64,000 nt of DNA, taken from positions 974,501-1,038,500 of the forward strand of contig BSBK01002085.1 in NCBI GenBank assembly GCA_027943335.1, in the 5' to 3' direction. A program made the translations under genes and the position numbers. The stretch comes from Chamaecyparis obtusa (taxonomy: Eukaryota; Streptophyta; Pinopsida; Cupressales; Cupressaceae). The notes beneath the pieces are model-generated. The model searched no databases. It worked only from the letters and a program-made list of their open reading frames with translations, and was not told the DNA's origin. Within the stretch, counting starts at the first letter, position 1. The number at the start of each line of letters is the position of its first letter. Positions 35,696 through 46,635 of this stretch are shown here, piece after piece.

Positions 35696-36708
35696 TGTAA
35701 TGTCCCTTTTTATATAATTTGAGACACTACGGGAATTTCCACAATTCTATAATTATAACTCAATTTGATGATGATAAAATGCTTTATTTTGATTCCAATT
35801 GCAAATGCTTAGTACAATGGAAAAGAATATTAATTCCAAATGCATATGCTAGATACAATGGAAGATAGATATTAATTCCAAATGCATACGCTTCCAATCA
35901 ATTATAACAATAATCACAATGAGTTGTATCTGATATTGCATTGATATATATGCTTGTTGACCTGAAACATTGTCTCTGATATATGCAATTGATCCGTGCT
36001 GATATACAGGCTGTCTAGTATAATGGCAATAATGTCTCTAATGCAGAGACTATCTGGTACAATAATAAATGGATATTGCACAGGCTGTGTCTGATCAGTC
36101 TTTATCTCTAATCACTAACAATGAAGCCATCTCAGATATATCTTTAATTGATTATTCGAGGTTGATGTCGTCTCTGATATATATATATATGAATGCTTGC
36201 ACCTTCGATTGCTTCTAGCAATTGATTGCTCTAAATAGAGCGATCCACAAGGGGACAATTATATTTTATATTCTCAAATCTATATTCCCTCTCTTGCAAT
36301 GATACGATCTCCATATGTACATGATCGCTCAGGTGAACAGGCACGATGGAATAGTCACCTCTCAAAATGATATTAAATGAAGAGTCACCATTATTTATCG
36401 CAATAATCAGGATGATTATTGCAGTGAATCCTATTAATCATATGTTGGTTATGTATTGTTAATGCAGCCCGATTATGAGAATCAGCTAAGTGTGGAAACA
36501 CACGATAATGAAATAATATGTGGATCAGCTAAGTATGGAGGCATATGGTAATTCGATACAATTAGTTATGATGATCGGCTAGTATGGAAATATATGGTAA
36601 TGCAAAGCGATTATGAACAAGTTAATTATGATATGAGGCAATGATGCAGGCCGATGTTATAATAAGATGACATGATAGATGTAATTATGGAGGGTTATGA
36701 AAGTATCA
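35696..36708 (-). repeat. Gypsy-1 5' LTR (right copy)
   Basis: About 1.01 kb. On the minus strand it starts near 36704-36708 (CTTTCATAACCCTCC) and ends GGGACATTACA at 35696. It includes a short AT microsatellite at about 36178-36191. Only its 36176-36708 part is matched by the left LTR. Confidence 0.82.
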
Positions 36709-37779
36709 TTCATATCTTAAACGACATTTAAATTTATGATGATTTTGTTGATTATATGATGTGCAATATTCCTTCTTTTAGGTTGCATATACATACATAC
36801 AAACTATATATATATATATATATGTAATCCACCATTCCAAACTAGAATGGACATAGATGAATGCTATACAAACATCTCTAATAATTATGATTTTGTTAGC
36901 AATAAAATAAATAAGTTTGTAAGAGTTTGACTACTCACTGAGACTAGCAAACAAGTCTTTCATACTCTTTGCATCTAAATTTGGCCCTTTGTTATCCAAA
37001 AACAAAGCATAAACAATAGAATCAAAGACATGGACATGTCTTACCTTCAATTTTTTGTCTAGACCATTCTTCCAATGGAGTGATTTGATGCAAAGATTTG
37101 CATTGAACTTCTTTTTTTTAATGACTGTAGCTTGTACTAGTGGGGCCACAACAAGGATCTCCACCCCAAAGAATAGGACAAGGCGTTAACACCTCACCTG
37201 TGAGATTCAAACCATGATTGCAGTATTAACACTGCATTGCAACTACCGTTGCATTGTTGGATCAACCCCAATTTGCATTGAATTTTATTCAAGAGATACA
37301 CTTTCATAAGATGTACCTCACCCAAACATCAAAATGGTGTGCCCTTGCTTTGCAACATGCAAAACTCATTTCCATAATTTTATGGTTCCTCCACAACCTT
37401 ATATAGTTGGGGGGTTGTGAGGAACAAAGAATTGCAATGGGTTGTAGGTGGATGATTCATTGTATTCAGGGCTGTGGTCTTGACGCTCTTGCAAACAATG
37501 AAGATCTTGATGCTCATAAATGGTGATACTTCCATGGAGAAACATATCAGCACCTACAACCCATTGCCATCAAAATTTTATCACAAGTTCTTAACTCTAA
37601 AGATTCTAATATCTAAATTCTTGTTGATGAATATTGAATTTATATTTAAAAATTTTATTCATAACTGTTAACTCTTTAATTTCAAAATTGGAAATCTTGA
37701 TAGGTTGCTAGTTCATCATCATCCGAAAGGAATTGGAGCACATACTCCTCCATCCACTCAATAAAAAAAAAATAGATTA
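36709..37779. other. Gene-free sequence left of the hAT-2 remnant
   Basis: AT-rich, with a (TA)n run near 36805-36823. Part of this may belong to the hAT-2 element, but no transposase motif and no left terminal repeat could be found. A 77-codon frame on the minus strand at 36931-37164 has no recognised family. Confidence 0.4.
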
Positions 37780-37997
37780 CAATCCAAGAAGGTGGAAGAC
37801 TTGGTCTATGTGCATTCAAACTTGAGGCTCCTAACACACAAAGAACATACCTACAAAAAAGGGGAGGCAAAACAATGGGATGTTGAGCCAGAGCATGCAG
37901 AGTTGGATGATTCAATTACCTGCCTTGTTGCACTTAGAGTTGATGATGATGACCATGAGGCAAATCCTGAGGTTGAGATTGCTAGTACCAATGCCAA
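37780..37997 (+). pseudogene. hAT-2 transposase C-terminus (dimerisation-domain tail)
   Basis: The frame reads KKVEDLVYVHSNLRLLTHK, then a Lys-rich link, EAKQWDVEPEHAELDDS and an acidic end. EDLVYVHxNLRLL followed by a WDV(D/E)PE block is the signature after the hATC dimerisation domain of plant BED-finger hAT transposases. The Copia-2 LTR starts at 37998. The same frame resumes at 43327 after the insertion and continues 20 codons (through SFDLPQWEDDDMFDGF) to a TGA at 43388-43390, which shows that Copia-2 broke this gene. No catalytic-core residues survive here. Confidence 0.8.
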
Positions 37998-38445
37998 TGT
38001 TGATGTATAGCATCAATCGAAGTGATACTGAGCATTTGAATTCATGATTTACATGAACATTGTTTTATGCATTATATTATTGATAAGAAAAAGAGACTAT
38101 TGTGTTATCGGGACTCTTGAATATATTTGTTACTACCACTGATTGAAAGCAAACTAATTGTATTTGTTATGCACCGATCAGTTATCAGTTATGCCCACGT
38201 AGGGACATGACCCTACGTGGCCTTTGGCCACGTAGAGTCATGTCTCTATGGGGGCATAACTCTCTGCATATATAACATAGAGCAATCGTGGAGGACAGAT
38301 ATCAATCACAAGGCATATACAGTCCCAGCAATCGCTCTCTCTCCAGCAAAACAAAGACAGACAAACTGTTATATCAGTAAGTAAATCTGAATCTACACAA
38401 CCTGCAATAATAGTTTATATCTCTATCAGAGATCCTGCATTTACA
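37998..38445 (+). repeat. Copia-2 5' LTR
   Basis: TGTTGATGTATAGCATC to CTGCATTTACA. It carries two adjacent stem-loops with CCACGTAG arms at 38195-38253 and a TATA-like CATATATAAC at about 38268-38277, so the promoter probably lies there. Confidence 0.95.
38188..38260 (+). promoter_or_regulatory. Inverted-repeat cluster with ACGT cores upstream of the LTR TATA box
   Basis: CCACGTAGGG (38195-38204) and CCCTACGTGG (38211-38220) form a perfect 10-bp inverted repeat with a 6-base loop. CCACGTAGAG (38228-38237) and CTCTATGGGG (38244-38253) form a second, imperfect one. An outer pair GTTATGCCC/GGGCATAAC encloses both. ACGT cores are typical binding sites of plant bZIP factors; a regulatory role here is inferred. 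Confidence 0.6.
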
Positions 38446-38457
38446 TGGTATCAGAGC
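38446..38457 (+). other. Copia-2 primer binding site
   Basis: TGGTATCAGAGC immediately after the LTR, matching initiator-Met tRNA. Confidence 0.92.
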
Positions 38458-38534
38458 CATCCTGATAGAAAATTCTATTATTCAGAATTAAAAATTAAAA
38501 TCTCAGATTTATCAATATTAGAATTTTATTCAAA

Positions 38535-39401
38535 ATGGTTAATCATGTAAGATTAGAGGATAGACTTGAGGGAGCATCAAACTTTTCATCATGGAAAATT
38601 CGAGTCATGATAGTACTAAGAGAAATGGAGTTAGAAGAGTACATAGAATCAAACAAACCTATTCCTGAAAATGATCCTAATAAAACAACATGGAAAAGAC
38701 ACAACAACAAGGCCATGAAAATTATTATAGACTCTGTGAAAGATCATATTCTTCCATCTATATCCAGTCTTAAAACTGCATTTGAAATGTTCTCTACTAT
38801 TAGGAACACTTTTGAAATCAATAATACTAGTAGACTGCTAGCTTTAAAGCAAGATCTTCTATACATAAAAATGAATAATGGGGAATCAATTACGTCATAT
38901 TTTCTAAGAATCTCTGAGTTAAAAGATCAACTTGCGACAATTGGAAATCAAGTTGATAACAAAGAACTTAGCATCATAGCATTAAAAGGACTTCCACTAT
39001 CTAGGGAAACCTTTATTCGTGGTCTAAGCTCACGTCCTGATCTTCCTAAATTTGAATTACTCAAAAATGAATGCACTCAAGAAGAATCAAGATTAGTTTC
39101 CAGAGGATTAAGCATAAATCAAGAGGGAGATATTCAAGCTCTTCATGTTAATTCAAATAATAAAGAAAAGAAAGGAAAATTCAAACGCAATAAGAAGGAA
39201 TTCAACAAACCATATAAGAAACAAGATTGGTCAAAAGTAAAATGTTTCAAATGTGACAAAATTGGTCACACTCACAACTTCTGCCCTGAACGAAAAAGAA
39301 TTCAAGCAGCCCTAGCAGAAATCAAGGAAGAGAAAGAGGAAGGAAACTTTGCATTTTATCTAGCTCTCCCAAGTGAATTAAACTCAAACAAAAATACCTA
39401 G
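38535..39401 (+). pseudogene. Copia-2 Gag
   Basis: 288 open codons starting MVNHVRLEDRLEGASNFSSW, the standard Copia Gag start (DUF4219/UBN2 type). A nucleocapsid zinc knuckle CFKCDKIGHTHNFC sits at about residues 237-250, followed by a Lys/Glu-rich segment. It ends at a TAG (39399-39401) just before the protease WIIDSG-type block; the Trp codon there appears mutated to the stop, so the original product was a Gag-Pol fusion. By itself this Gag is intact in length and motifs. Confidence 0.9.
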
Positions 39402-39762
39402 ATTATAGACAGTGGAGCATCTCGTCATATTACAGGTTTTAGAGACAAATTTGAAAGCTTCTCAGATTACTCCTCGGAAGAAGTAACCATTGGAGATAAC
39501 TCTACTCATCCGATTAAAGGTATTGGGTCTTGCTCAATTCATCTAAATTCAAGTATCACTCTCCAACTTAAAAATGTTTTATTCGTACCTGGTATAAAAA
39601 GAAATTTGGTCTCTATCTCCGGTCTTGCTGATCAAGGATACAGAATCACCTTTCAAGAGGATAGAGTTCTATCTTGGCCACAGAACTCCAACATCAAGAA
39701 AGCTATATCTATTGGATTTAGAGATGGAAGTTTATATAAACTTTGCAACAACAAAATTTAGC
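39402..39762 (+). pseudogene. Copia-2 protease
   Basis: Continues the Gag frame after the TAG: IIDSGASRHITGF (catalytic DSG), VTIGDNSTHPIKGIG, LKNVLFVPGIKRNLVSISGL and GYRITFQEDR. This is the full Copia aspartic protease plus the start of the pre-integrase region. The frame is then lost near 39750 by a one-base shift. Confidence 0.9.
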
Positions 39763-42466
39763 CCTAAGTCATGAAACATCAAATTCTACCGAAATTTGGC
39801 ATAGGAGACTAGGTCACCTTCATTTTCGTGCATTGTCATCAATAGGGAAAATTGTAAAAGGATTACCTAGTCTCAAATCTGATCTCTTAGGCATTTGCAA
39901 AGGATGTGCCCTAGGCAAAAACACCAAGAAATCCTTTCCTAAAAGCATTCACAAATCAAAATTTGTACTTGAACTTATTCACACAGACCTATGTGGTCCT
40001 ATGTCTGTACCTTCCCTAAATGGGTGTCTCTATTATGTAATTTTTATTGATGACTATTCTAGAAGAACTTGGATCTACTTCCTCAAACAAAAGGAATCAA
40101 TTGAAGTATTATCAAAATTCAAAGAATTCAAAGCTCTAGTTGAAAATCAGACTAGACAAAAAATAAAAACTCTAAGATCAGACAATGGAGGTGAATACAT
40201 CTCTGAAATTTTCAAAGATTTTTGCATTACTGTTGGGATTAAGAGGAAGTTTTCTGTACCATATAATCCTCAACAGAATGGAGTTGCAGAACGTAAAAAT
40301 AGATCAATTATTGAATCAGCCAGAGCAATGGTGCATGACCAAAATTTTCATACTTCTTTTTGGGCTGAAGCATCTAACACTGCAGTTTATATTCAAAATA
40401 GATGTCCTCACTCAATATTAGAAAACACCACTCCTGAAGAAGTATTTTCGGGTATCAAACCAGATTTAAGTCATCTAAGAATATTTGGGTGTCCTGTTTA
40501 TATTCATATTCCTAAAGAGAAAAGAACAAAACTAGAACCATCTGGAAAGAAGGGAATACTCATTGGATACAGTGAAACAACCAAAGGCTACAGGATCTAT
40601 GTTCCGGGTCAAAGAACAATTGAGATCAGTAGAGATGTTAAATTTGAAGAAGATATTGCCTTCAATCTTTCTAAGAACATTGATGAACCATATACAGAAC
40701 CTTCCACTGAATTAGATGAAGATCACCCGGTAGAAAATGAGAGGGAGAATGATACTGAACCTCCTTCACTTACTATCTCAAATTCAGAGAATATTGAAAA
40801 TGCTAACAACAAAAAGAGGCCACTTTGGGCTAGGAAAATGATAGAAGAGAATCATGTTGAACCTGATGAAGTAATCAGAGAAAGCAAGAAAACAAGAAAC
40901 CAGTCATGTTATGTGGCACTATTAACTGAACTTATCAAAATAGAACCTTCAAATGTTGAAGAAGCCTTATCAAGCAAACCTTGGAAAGAAGCAATGATTG
41001 AAGAATATAATTCAATACTAAAAAATGATGTATGGGATGTTGTACCCAGACCCAAGAACAAATTAGTTGTTTCTTCTAAGTGGCTTTACAAAATCAAGCA
41101 TGCACCTGACTGCAGCATTGAAAAATACAAAGCCAGATTTGTAGCACGCAGGTTCTCACAGAAGGAAGGTATCGATTATGAATAAAATTTTGCTCCAGTT
41201 GCTAGGTACACATCTGTTAGGACTATCTTGGCAATTGCAATATCCAAAGGATGGAAAGTTCATCAAATGGATGTTAAAACAGCATTCTTAAATGGTGAAA
41301 TTGAAAAAGTTTATATTGAGCAACCAAAAGGGTTCATTACTCATGACAGAAATTCTCATGTGTGTAAGCTAAAGAAAGCACTATATGGTCTTAAACAGGC
41401 TCCCAGGGCATGGTATGAAAGAATAGACAGCTATCTAACAAAGTTAGGGTATTCTAAAAATGAAGTTGATCCTAACTTATACTTCAAAATAGATGGTGAT
41501 GACATGATTATTCTTGTGTTATATGTTGATGATTTGTTGATAACAAGTGAAGAACATCTTATAAACAAATGCAAACAAGAACTAACAAAAGAGTTTGATA
41601 TGAAACATCTAGGTCTTCTCCACTACTTCCTAGGACTAGAAGTCTGGCAAAAGGGGAACTACATTTTCCTAAATCAGGGAAAATATACTATTGATATTTT
41701 GACGAAATTTGGAATGATGGATTGTAAACCAATTACTACTCCTATGGAAGTCAACCTACATAAGCTTAAGGATGATATGATTGAATCTGAATCTACCGAT
41801 CCTTCTTACTATAGGCAAATCATTGGATCTTTAATGTACTTGGTGAATACTCGTCCTGATATATGTTATGCTACTAATACCTTAAGTCAGTTCATGTGTA
41901 CACCAAAGAAGATACATCTAATGGCAGCCAAACATATCTTAAGATATCTAAGAGGTATAGTTGGTATGGGACACAGATATGATCAAGTCGAAATCAATAT
42001 TCATGGATATTCAGATTCTGATTGGGCAGGCAGCTCTACTGAACGTAAAAGTACTACTGAATGTTGCTTCAGTCTTGGATCTGGGATGATTTCTTGGTTC
42101 AGCAGAAAACAATCCTCAGTTGCATTAAGCTCTATTGAAGCAGAATATATAGCCTCCTCCATGGGAGCCAGAGAAGCTGTATGATTACGAAAAATACTAG
42201 TTGATTTGTTTAAGAAGCCTCTAAAGCCAACTATCATTCACTGCGATAATCAGAGTTGTATCAAGCTTTCAGCTAATCCAGTTTTTCACAATCGATCTAA
42301 GCATATTGAAATACCTTATCATTACATTAGAGATATGGTAGATCGAGGTGTTATCAAACTGGAGTACATAAGTACAAATGAGCAAACAACGGATGTTTTT
42401 ACCAAGCCTCTTGCCAAAGTGAAATTGGAATACTTCACAGGAAAACTTGGTATGATTAAATTGTAA
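39743..42466 (+). pseudogene. Copia-2 integrase, reverse transcriptase and RNase H
   Basis: One reading frame with a TAA near 41183 and a TGA near 42182. Pre-integrase: WHRRLGHLHF and CKGCALGKN. Integrase core: HTDLCGPM, FIDDYSRRTW, LRSDNGGEY and QQNGVAERKNR, so D, D and E are kept. The C-terminal block is GILIGYSETTKGYRIY. Reverse transcriptase: [40 protein letters not shown] and the catalytic LYVDDLLIT near 41520. RNase H: YSDSDWAGSSTERKST, SIEAEYIASS, HCDNQSCIKLSAN and TTDVFTKPLAK at the end. The two stops and the upstream frameshift are the only obvious lesions. Confidence 0.93.
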
Positions 42467-42873
42467 TATTGAATATTGAATTTAAATTTCAATTTATACG
42501 TGTTTATGCTTCTATGGTTGTTTAGTTGCATCAAATATGTAATGAAAGGTGACAATCTTTCATGGACATATATATTCAGAGGGTAATCTTTGTAAGGTGA
42601 CGATCTTGCAAATGATAGGCCTGTTATTATGGCAGTTTTGTTCCAGATACGCCAGAAGTCATTGATAACGAATGTATTATGATTACTCTAGATATTGTTT
42701 TGGACAATTAGAGATCATAATATATGTTATGATAGTGTTCATAACATGGTGATTGTAGTTATTTGACAAGTCACTATTTCAAAGTGTTAAAGTCAGCTAA
42801 TGTGTTGTGTATAGATATCCTTAATACTGATATCTCTTAAAGTTTTTGTCACTTCTCCCTTGCTAAGAGGGAG
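42467..42873 (+). other. Copia-2 3' untranslated region and polypurine tract
   Basis: No coding content. It ends AAGAGGGAG directly before the 3' LTR. Confidence 0.8.
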
Positions 42874-43321
42874 TGTTGATGTATAGCATCAGTCGAAGTG
42901 ATACTGAGCATTTAAATTCATGATTTACATGGACATTGTTTTATGCATTATATTATTGATAAGAATAAGAGAATATTGTGTTATCGGGACTCTTGAATAT
43001 ATTTGTTACTACCGCTGATTGAAAGCAAACTAATTGTATTTGTTATGCACCGATCAGTTATCAGTTATGCCCACGTAGGGACATGACACTACGTGGCCTT
43101 TGGCCACGTAGAGTCATGTCTCTACGGGGACATAACTCTCTGCATATATAACAGAGAGCAATTGTGGAGGACTGATATCAATCACAAGGCATATACAGTC
43201 CCAGCGATCGCTCTCTCTCCAGCAAAACAAAGACAGTCAAACTGTTATATCAGTAAGTAAATCTGAATCTACACAGCCTTCAATAATAGTTTAAATCTCT
43301 ATCAGAGATCCTGCATTTACA
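42874..43321 (+). repeat. Copia-2 3' LTR
   Basis: 448 bp, the same length as the 5' LTR. In this copy the outer arm of the inverted-repeat cluster is altered (GGGACATAAC). Confidence 0.95.
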
Positions 43322-43390
43322 GCCAGTGGAACTATTTGTTCTTTTGATTTGCCACAGTGGGAGGACGATGATATGTTTGATGGCTTTTGA

Positions 43391-43667
43391 TTATATTTGA
43401 TCAGTGATGGCTGATTGTTAAAGTTGACATTATCATTTTTGAACTGAAACATTGATATGGTGGTGTATTTTGGCATTTTGTTATGTTATTCGAACTAAAA
43501 TATTAATATATATAGTGGTGCATTTTGCTAAGTTGTTTTACCATTAGCAGAGTGGTGTATTATGAACTTATTTGCTACTGCATATATGTGTATATTTACC
43601 CACCCTTAAAAAAATTGACCAAACCCGCAAACCCAAATCCAAATCTGAACCAGGACTGGCAACATAG
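43391..43667 (+). other. hAT-2 3' untranslated and terminal region
   Basis: AT-rich sequence after the transposase stop. It ends with AACCCGCAAACCC repeats and the candidate terminal repeat CAACATAG. Confidence 0.5.
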
Positions 43668-45600
43668 ACATTTGTGAACTGTCGCAAATCCTTCTATCGG
43701 CTGAACCCAAGTGCATGATGCATGATGCATGATGCATGATGCAAGAGTCGTGTATTAGGTAATCTGCATCGGGATTGTTAAAAACTTTACTTTGCAGACT
43801 TTAGTACAAACTCGTACATATCGATTTTAACCTCAACTTAACTTGCCCCAAGAGGCATTAAAAATGCCAGTAGGTGCCAGTCCTTGAGTCTTTTAAACAT
43901 AAAGCGTGGGTTTTTTGAAGATTGATCTACTTCAAGCATGTTTGATATAAGAACAAAACATACGTAAAACCCATATAGCCCAAGTACCCATTAGGCTTAT
44001 TCAACGCTATTGGATTCTTCTTCGATTACCCGCGACGGAAGAATCAAATGCAATCTCTATAGAGTTGTATTATATAATCTTGTTAACACATGAATGACAG
44101 TGAGAAGATAAACAGTAATCCTGACGGATTATTTTGATGACACAGAAGGAAAGTTCCGGTTAACATGGATTGTTTAAAAAAGGTCAATTAAGGGCCTGTA
44201 TCTCAACTAACAGAATACAAGATGCTAGCTTGGATGGAATAAAGCTACTATGAGCTAATGTATTCCAACCTACAGCGTTCAAAATTTACATTAAAAAAAA
44301 CAATCAAATCTAACCAAAGGAAAATGGTTTTCAGCCTATCTGCCAAAATCCCGTTTCCTTTTAATAACTACTACGGACCGAGAGAAGCTCTCCATTGGCA
44401 TACCGAACACTTAAAAAAGAAAGAAACTGCTTTCCCATGGCCTAAAAGTGAATCCAACGATGAAATCTGGAGGCACAGAAAGGAATGTGTTTGAGCACTA
44501 CTTACACCAAACAAAGTGGAAAAACAGGCAATGTGCCAAATTTGTTTATCTGCAACGCTCTTCCATTCCGGGTGGTATTTTCTTCAGATGACTACCCAAA
44601 CCGGTATAAGTTGATCAAATGCACCTATGTAAAACATGCCAAGCGATATTTGCTTGAGATAAATTAGTACATTTTCTATTTTTTTTCATTTCATTTCTCT
44701 CGTACCATTTCTTAGATAAGCTACTCAAAAAATTAGCAAGGGTACCTTGTGTGCTATGGGTATGTGCTCGAAGGTTAATTAGGAAAGAAAATAAAAAAAT
44801 TCACATACATTTGTGCACTATATAAGGTCAATCGACAAGTCATTGAACAAGTAGTGATATTTGTGCAAAAAAATATCTCAATACAAAAGTGATAGCTTCA
44901 AATTAATTATACGATTACTTACATGGATCCCAACATTACTGAAACAAAACCTCTTACCAAATGACTCGTGTAGGTAGAGAAAGAGCAAAAGAGAGAGGGA
45001 GAGATAGAGGGGGAAGAGTAAGACAGGGGTAAGGATATAGAGATGCAAAGGAAGATGAAGAGATGGATATCAAGGAAGAGAGGGGTATAAAAACAAGGGA
45101 AGAGAGAAAAAAAGGGAGATAATTGGGGGATATATAGAGAGGTAGAGAGGGGGGAGATAAGAAGTGATATATGGAGGGAGGAGAGGAGGAGATATAGGGT
45201 TCGAGAGAGACTAAACAATAATAAAATAGAGATATAGGGACAAAAGGAAGAAAAATATTAAAATTTAGAGATAGAGAGGCAAAGAAATATAGATATAGAG
45301 GTATAGGAAGAGGGAAAGGACAAAGAGATGGAGAAATGTGGATGGATAGAGAGAGGGAGACATGTCTAGAAATAGAGGAGGATAGAGGAAGATAACAATA
45401 AAGATAAATATAGGAAGAGGGAGGCAAATAAGTAGAGAGAGAGAGAGAGAGTTAATTAAGTTATATAATTTTATTATATTTAAACTTCAACTTACGTAAA
45501 ATTTCACTTTTTTATATAGATTATAATAAAGTATCTTTTCTAACACAACAAATACTTGATTTTGACCATTGAATTAGATCGAATACAGTAGTTAAAGGAG
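43668..45600. other. Gene-free sequence with simple repeats
   Basis: Contains a GCATGAT heptamer array (43713-43743, four units plus three bases) and a polypurine tract (about 44968-45452). Two short frames at 44258-44494 and 44485-44667 overlap slightly but match no family I recognise. Confidence 0.5.
44968..45452 (+). repeat. Polypurine tract of about 480 bp
   Basis: The plus strand is almost only A and G, in units such as GAGATAGAG and GGAGAGAGG, with few pyrimidines, ending in (GA)n. The long open frames on the minus strand (Ser/Leu/Pro/Ile only) are a by-product of this composition. Confidence 0.9.
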
Positions 45601-46007
45601 GAGAATGAAAAAATGAGCACAAGAAAGAAGCTATACAAGGAACACTAGGGGAAACCCTATTCGCCATTTTTGGAGCTTTGGTGCAATGACAATGGGGGGT
45701 ATTGTCTTTATGTGTGCTTCAAAGGGAGAGCAATTGGTAGTGATGGGTGGTAAAGATTTTAGGCACATCTATGGGTTGTCTTTTTATCTTCTTGCATGCC
45801 CTTCCTTCTATTTTCGTGCATTCAGGCATGGGTTTGTGGGGTGCCACTATGTGTTTTACGAGCTTTGTCCATATACAATCCTTGGTAGGGGGTTTCATAT
45901 ACTCGTGGTTGTGGGATCTGCGGGATCGTGAGAATTGGGAGTGGGGATTTTTCCATGTGGTGCCCTTGGGGTTTTTGTGTTTTTCTAATTGATAATCAAG
46001 GTGTATC

Positions 46008-46635
46008 TCTAAACCAAGAGATCTCTAGCGATATGGAGATGGTAGACCCACCTTCTTTTGTGCATGCAAGTGTCAAGGCACACTTAAGCAAGATTCAGAT
46101 TAGGGAAGGAATTCCCTCTTTGAAAGGGGCTCTTCAAATCAAAAAGGTGAATGGTTGTTTGGAGAGGTGTCATGAACACCCTGTTTTAGTTATTCAATCT
46201 AAACAAGTCTTGGATGACGTTTCATATTCGAGAAAACATGCCCTCATATGAAAATTTATGGGTCTTTGACTTTCTTTACCCATTTTGGAATCCTAGGCAC
46301 GCCTAGTTTGGAATCTAGAAGGCGATATGAAGATACTGTTGGTAGCCAATAATTATTTCTAGTAATTCTCCCTCACATGAGAAATAGGAATAAGGCTTTT
46401 GAAGGGGGGCATTATTTCTCTAATCAAGTGGGGTTCTTCATCAAACCCTAGCACATAGGCTTCAACTCTACTAAAGAGCTACCCTCGAGAGTTCTTGTTT
46501 GGATTTGTTGCCAAGGCTTTCCCTGGAGTTTTGGAGGGACAACATTCTTCACTCAATCTTGTTGCTTCTTAGAAAACCAGTGGGTTTAGCTATGCAAAGC
46601 TAATTTCTTATGTGTGAATTTGTGTTGAAGTTGAT
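46008..46635 (+). pseudogene. LINE-2 ORF1, DUF4283-like region
   Basis: The frame around 46008-46250 reads MEMVDPPSFVHASVKAHLSK and VLDDVSYSRKHALI. After stops and shifts come GDMKILLVANNYF, FEGGHYFSNQVGFFIK-type sequence, ELPSRVLVWI and, after a TGA, ICVEVD at 46618-46635. These are the core blocks of the DUF4283-like domain of plant LINE ORF1 (compare LINE-1 at 2741-3184). The frame is then cut by the TIR element and resumes after 48260 with FNNLLPYSMELFW. Confidence 0.72.

Larger units (their letters stand above)
24573..36708 (-). mobile_element. Gypsy-1: chromodomain Gypsy element on the minus strand, split by a nested element
   Basis: Read from right to left: LTR, primer binding site, Gag, protease, first part of reverse transcriptase, then a foreign element at 27549-33817, then the rest of reverse transcriptase, RNase H, integrase, chromodomain, purine tract and left LTR. 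Joining the sequence across the nested element and one copy of its 5-bp target duplication keeps the reverse-transcriptase frame open. Scattered stops and shifts make it dead. The two LTRs match only over their U3-side 530 bp (see the left LTR entry). Confidence 0.9.
37998..43321 (+). mobile_element. Copia-2: nearly intact Copia element inserted in hAT-2
   Basis: 5,324 bp with two 448-bp LTRs that differ at about 17 positions by eye (about 96% identical), an initiator-Met primer site and a purine tract. The target duplication is GCCAA (37993-37997) against GCCAG (43322-43326), one base diverged. The Gag-Pol frame is open except for three in-frame stops and one frameshift, so it is far younger than Copia-1 but still disabled. 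Confidence 0.95.
37780..43667 (+). mobile_element. hAT-2: remnant of a hAT transposon, 3' end only, split by Copia-2
   Basis: Transposase tail coding (37780-37997 and 43327-43390) and a plausible right terminal repeat are present. The right end, read on the minus strand, is CTATGTTGCCAGTCCTGG and ends at 43667. The left end and the rest of the transposase are missing or unrecognisable, so the element is truncated. Confidence 0.6.

Noticed and set aside
36931..37164. 77-codon minus-strand frame as part of a gene
   Set aside because: No motif, no consistent splice neighbours and no agreement with the hAT-2 orientation.
44258..44667. Two adjacent short plus-strand frames as a possible small gene
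   Set aside because: They overlap in different registers, lack a recognisable domain or splice signals, and sit in AT-rich intergenic sequence; left only as a note.
44919..45427. Long minus-strand frames rich in Ser, Leu, Pro and Ile that could look like a membrane protein
   Set aside because: They come from translating the complement of a polypurine tract; composition alone explains them.
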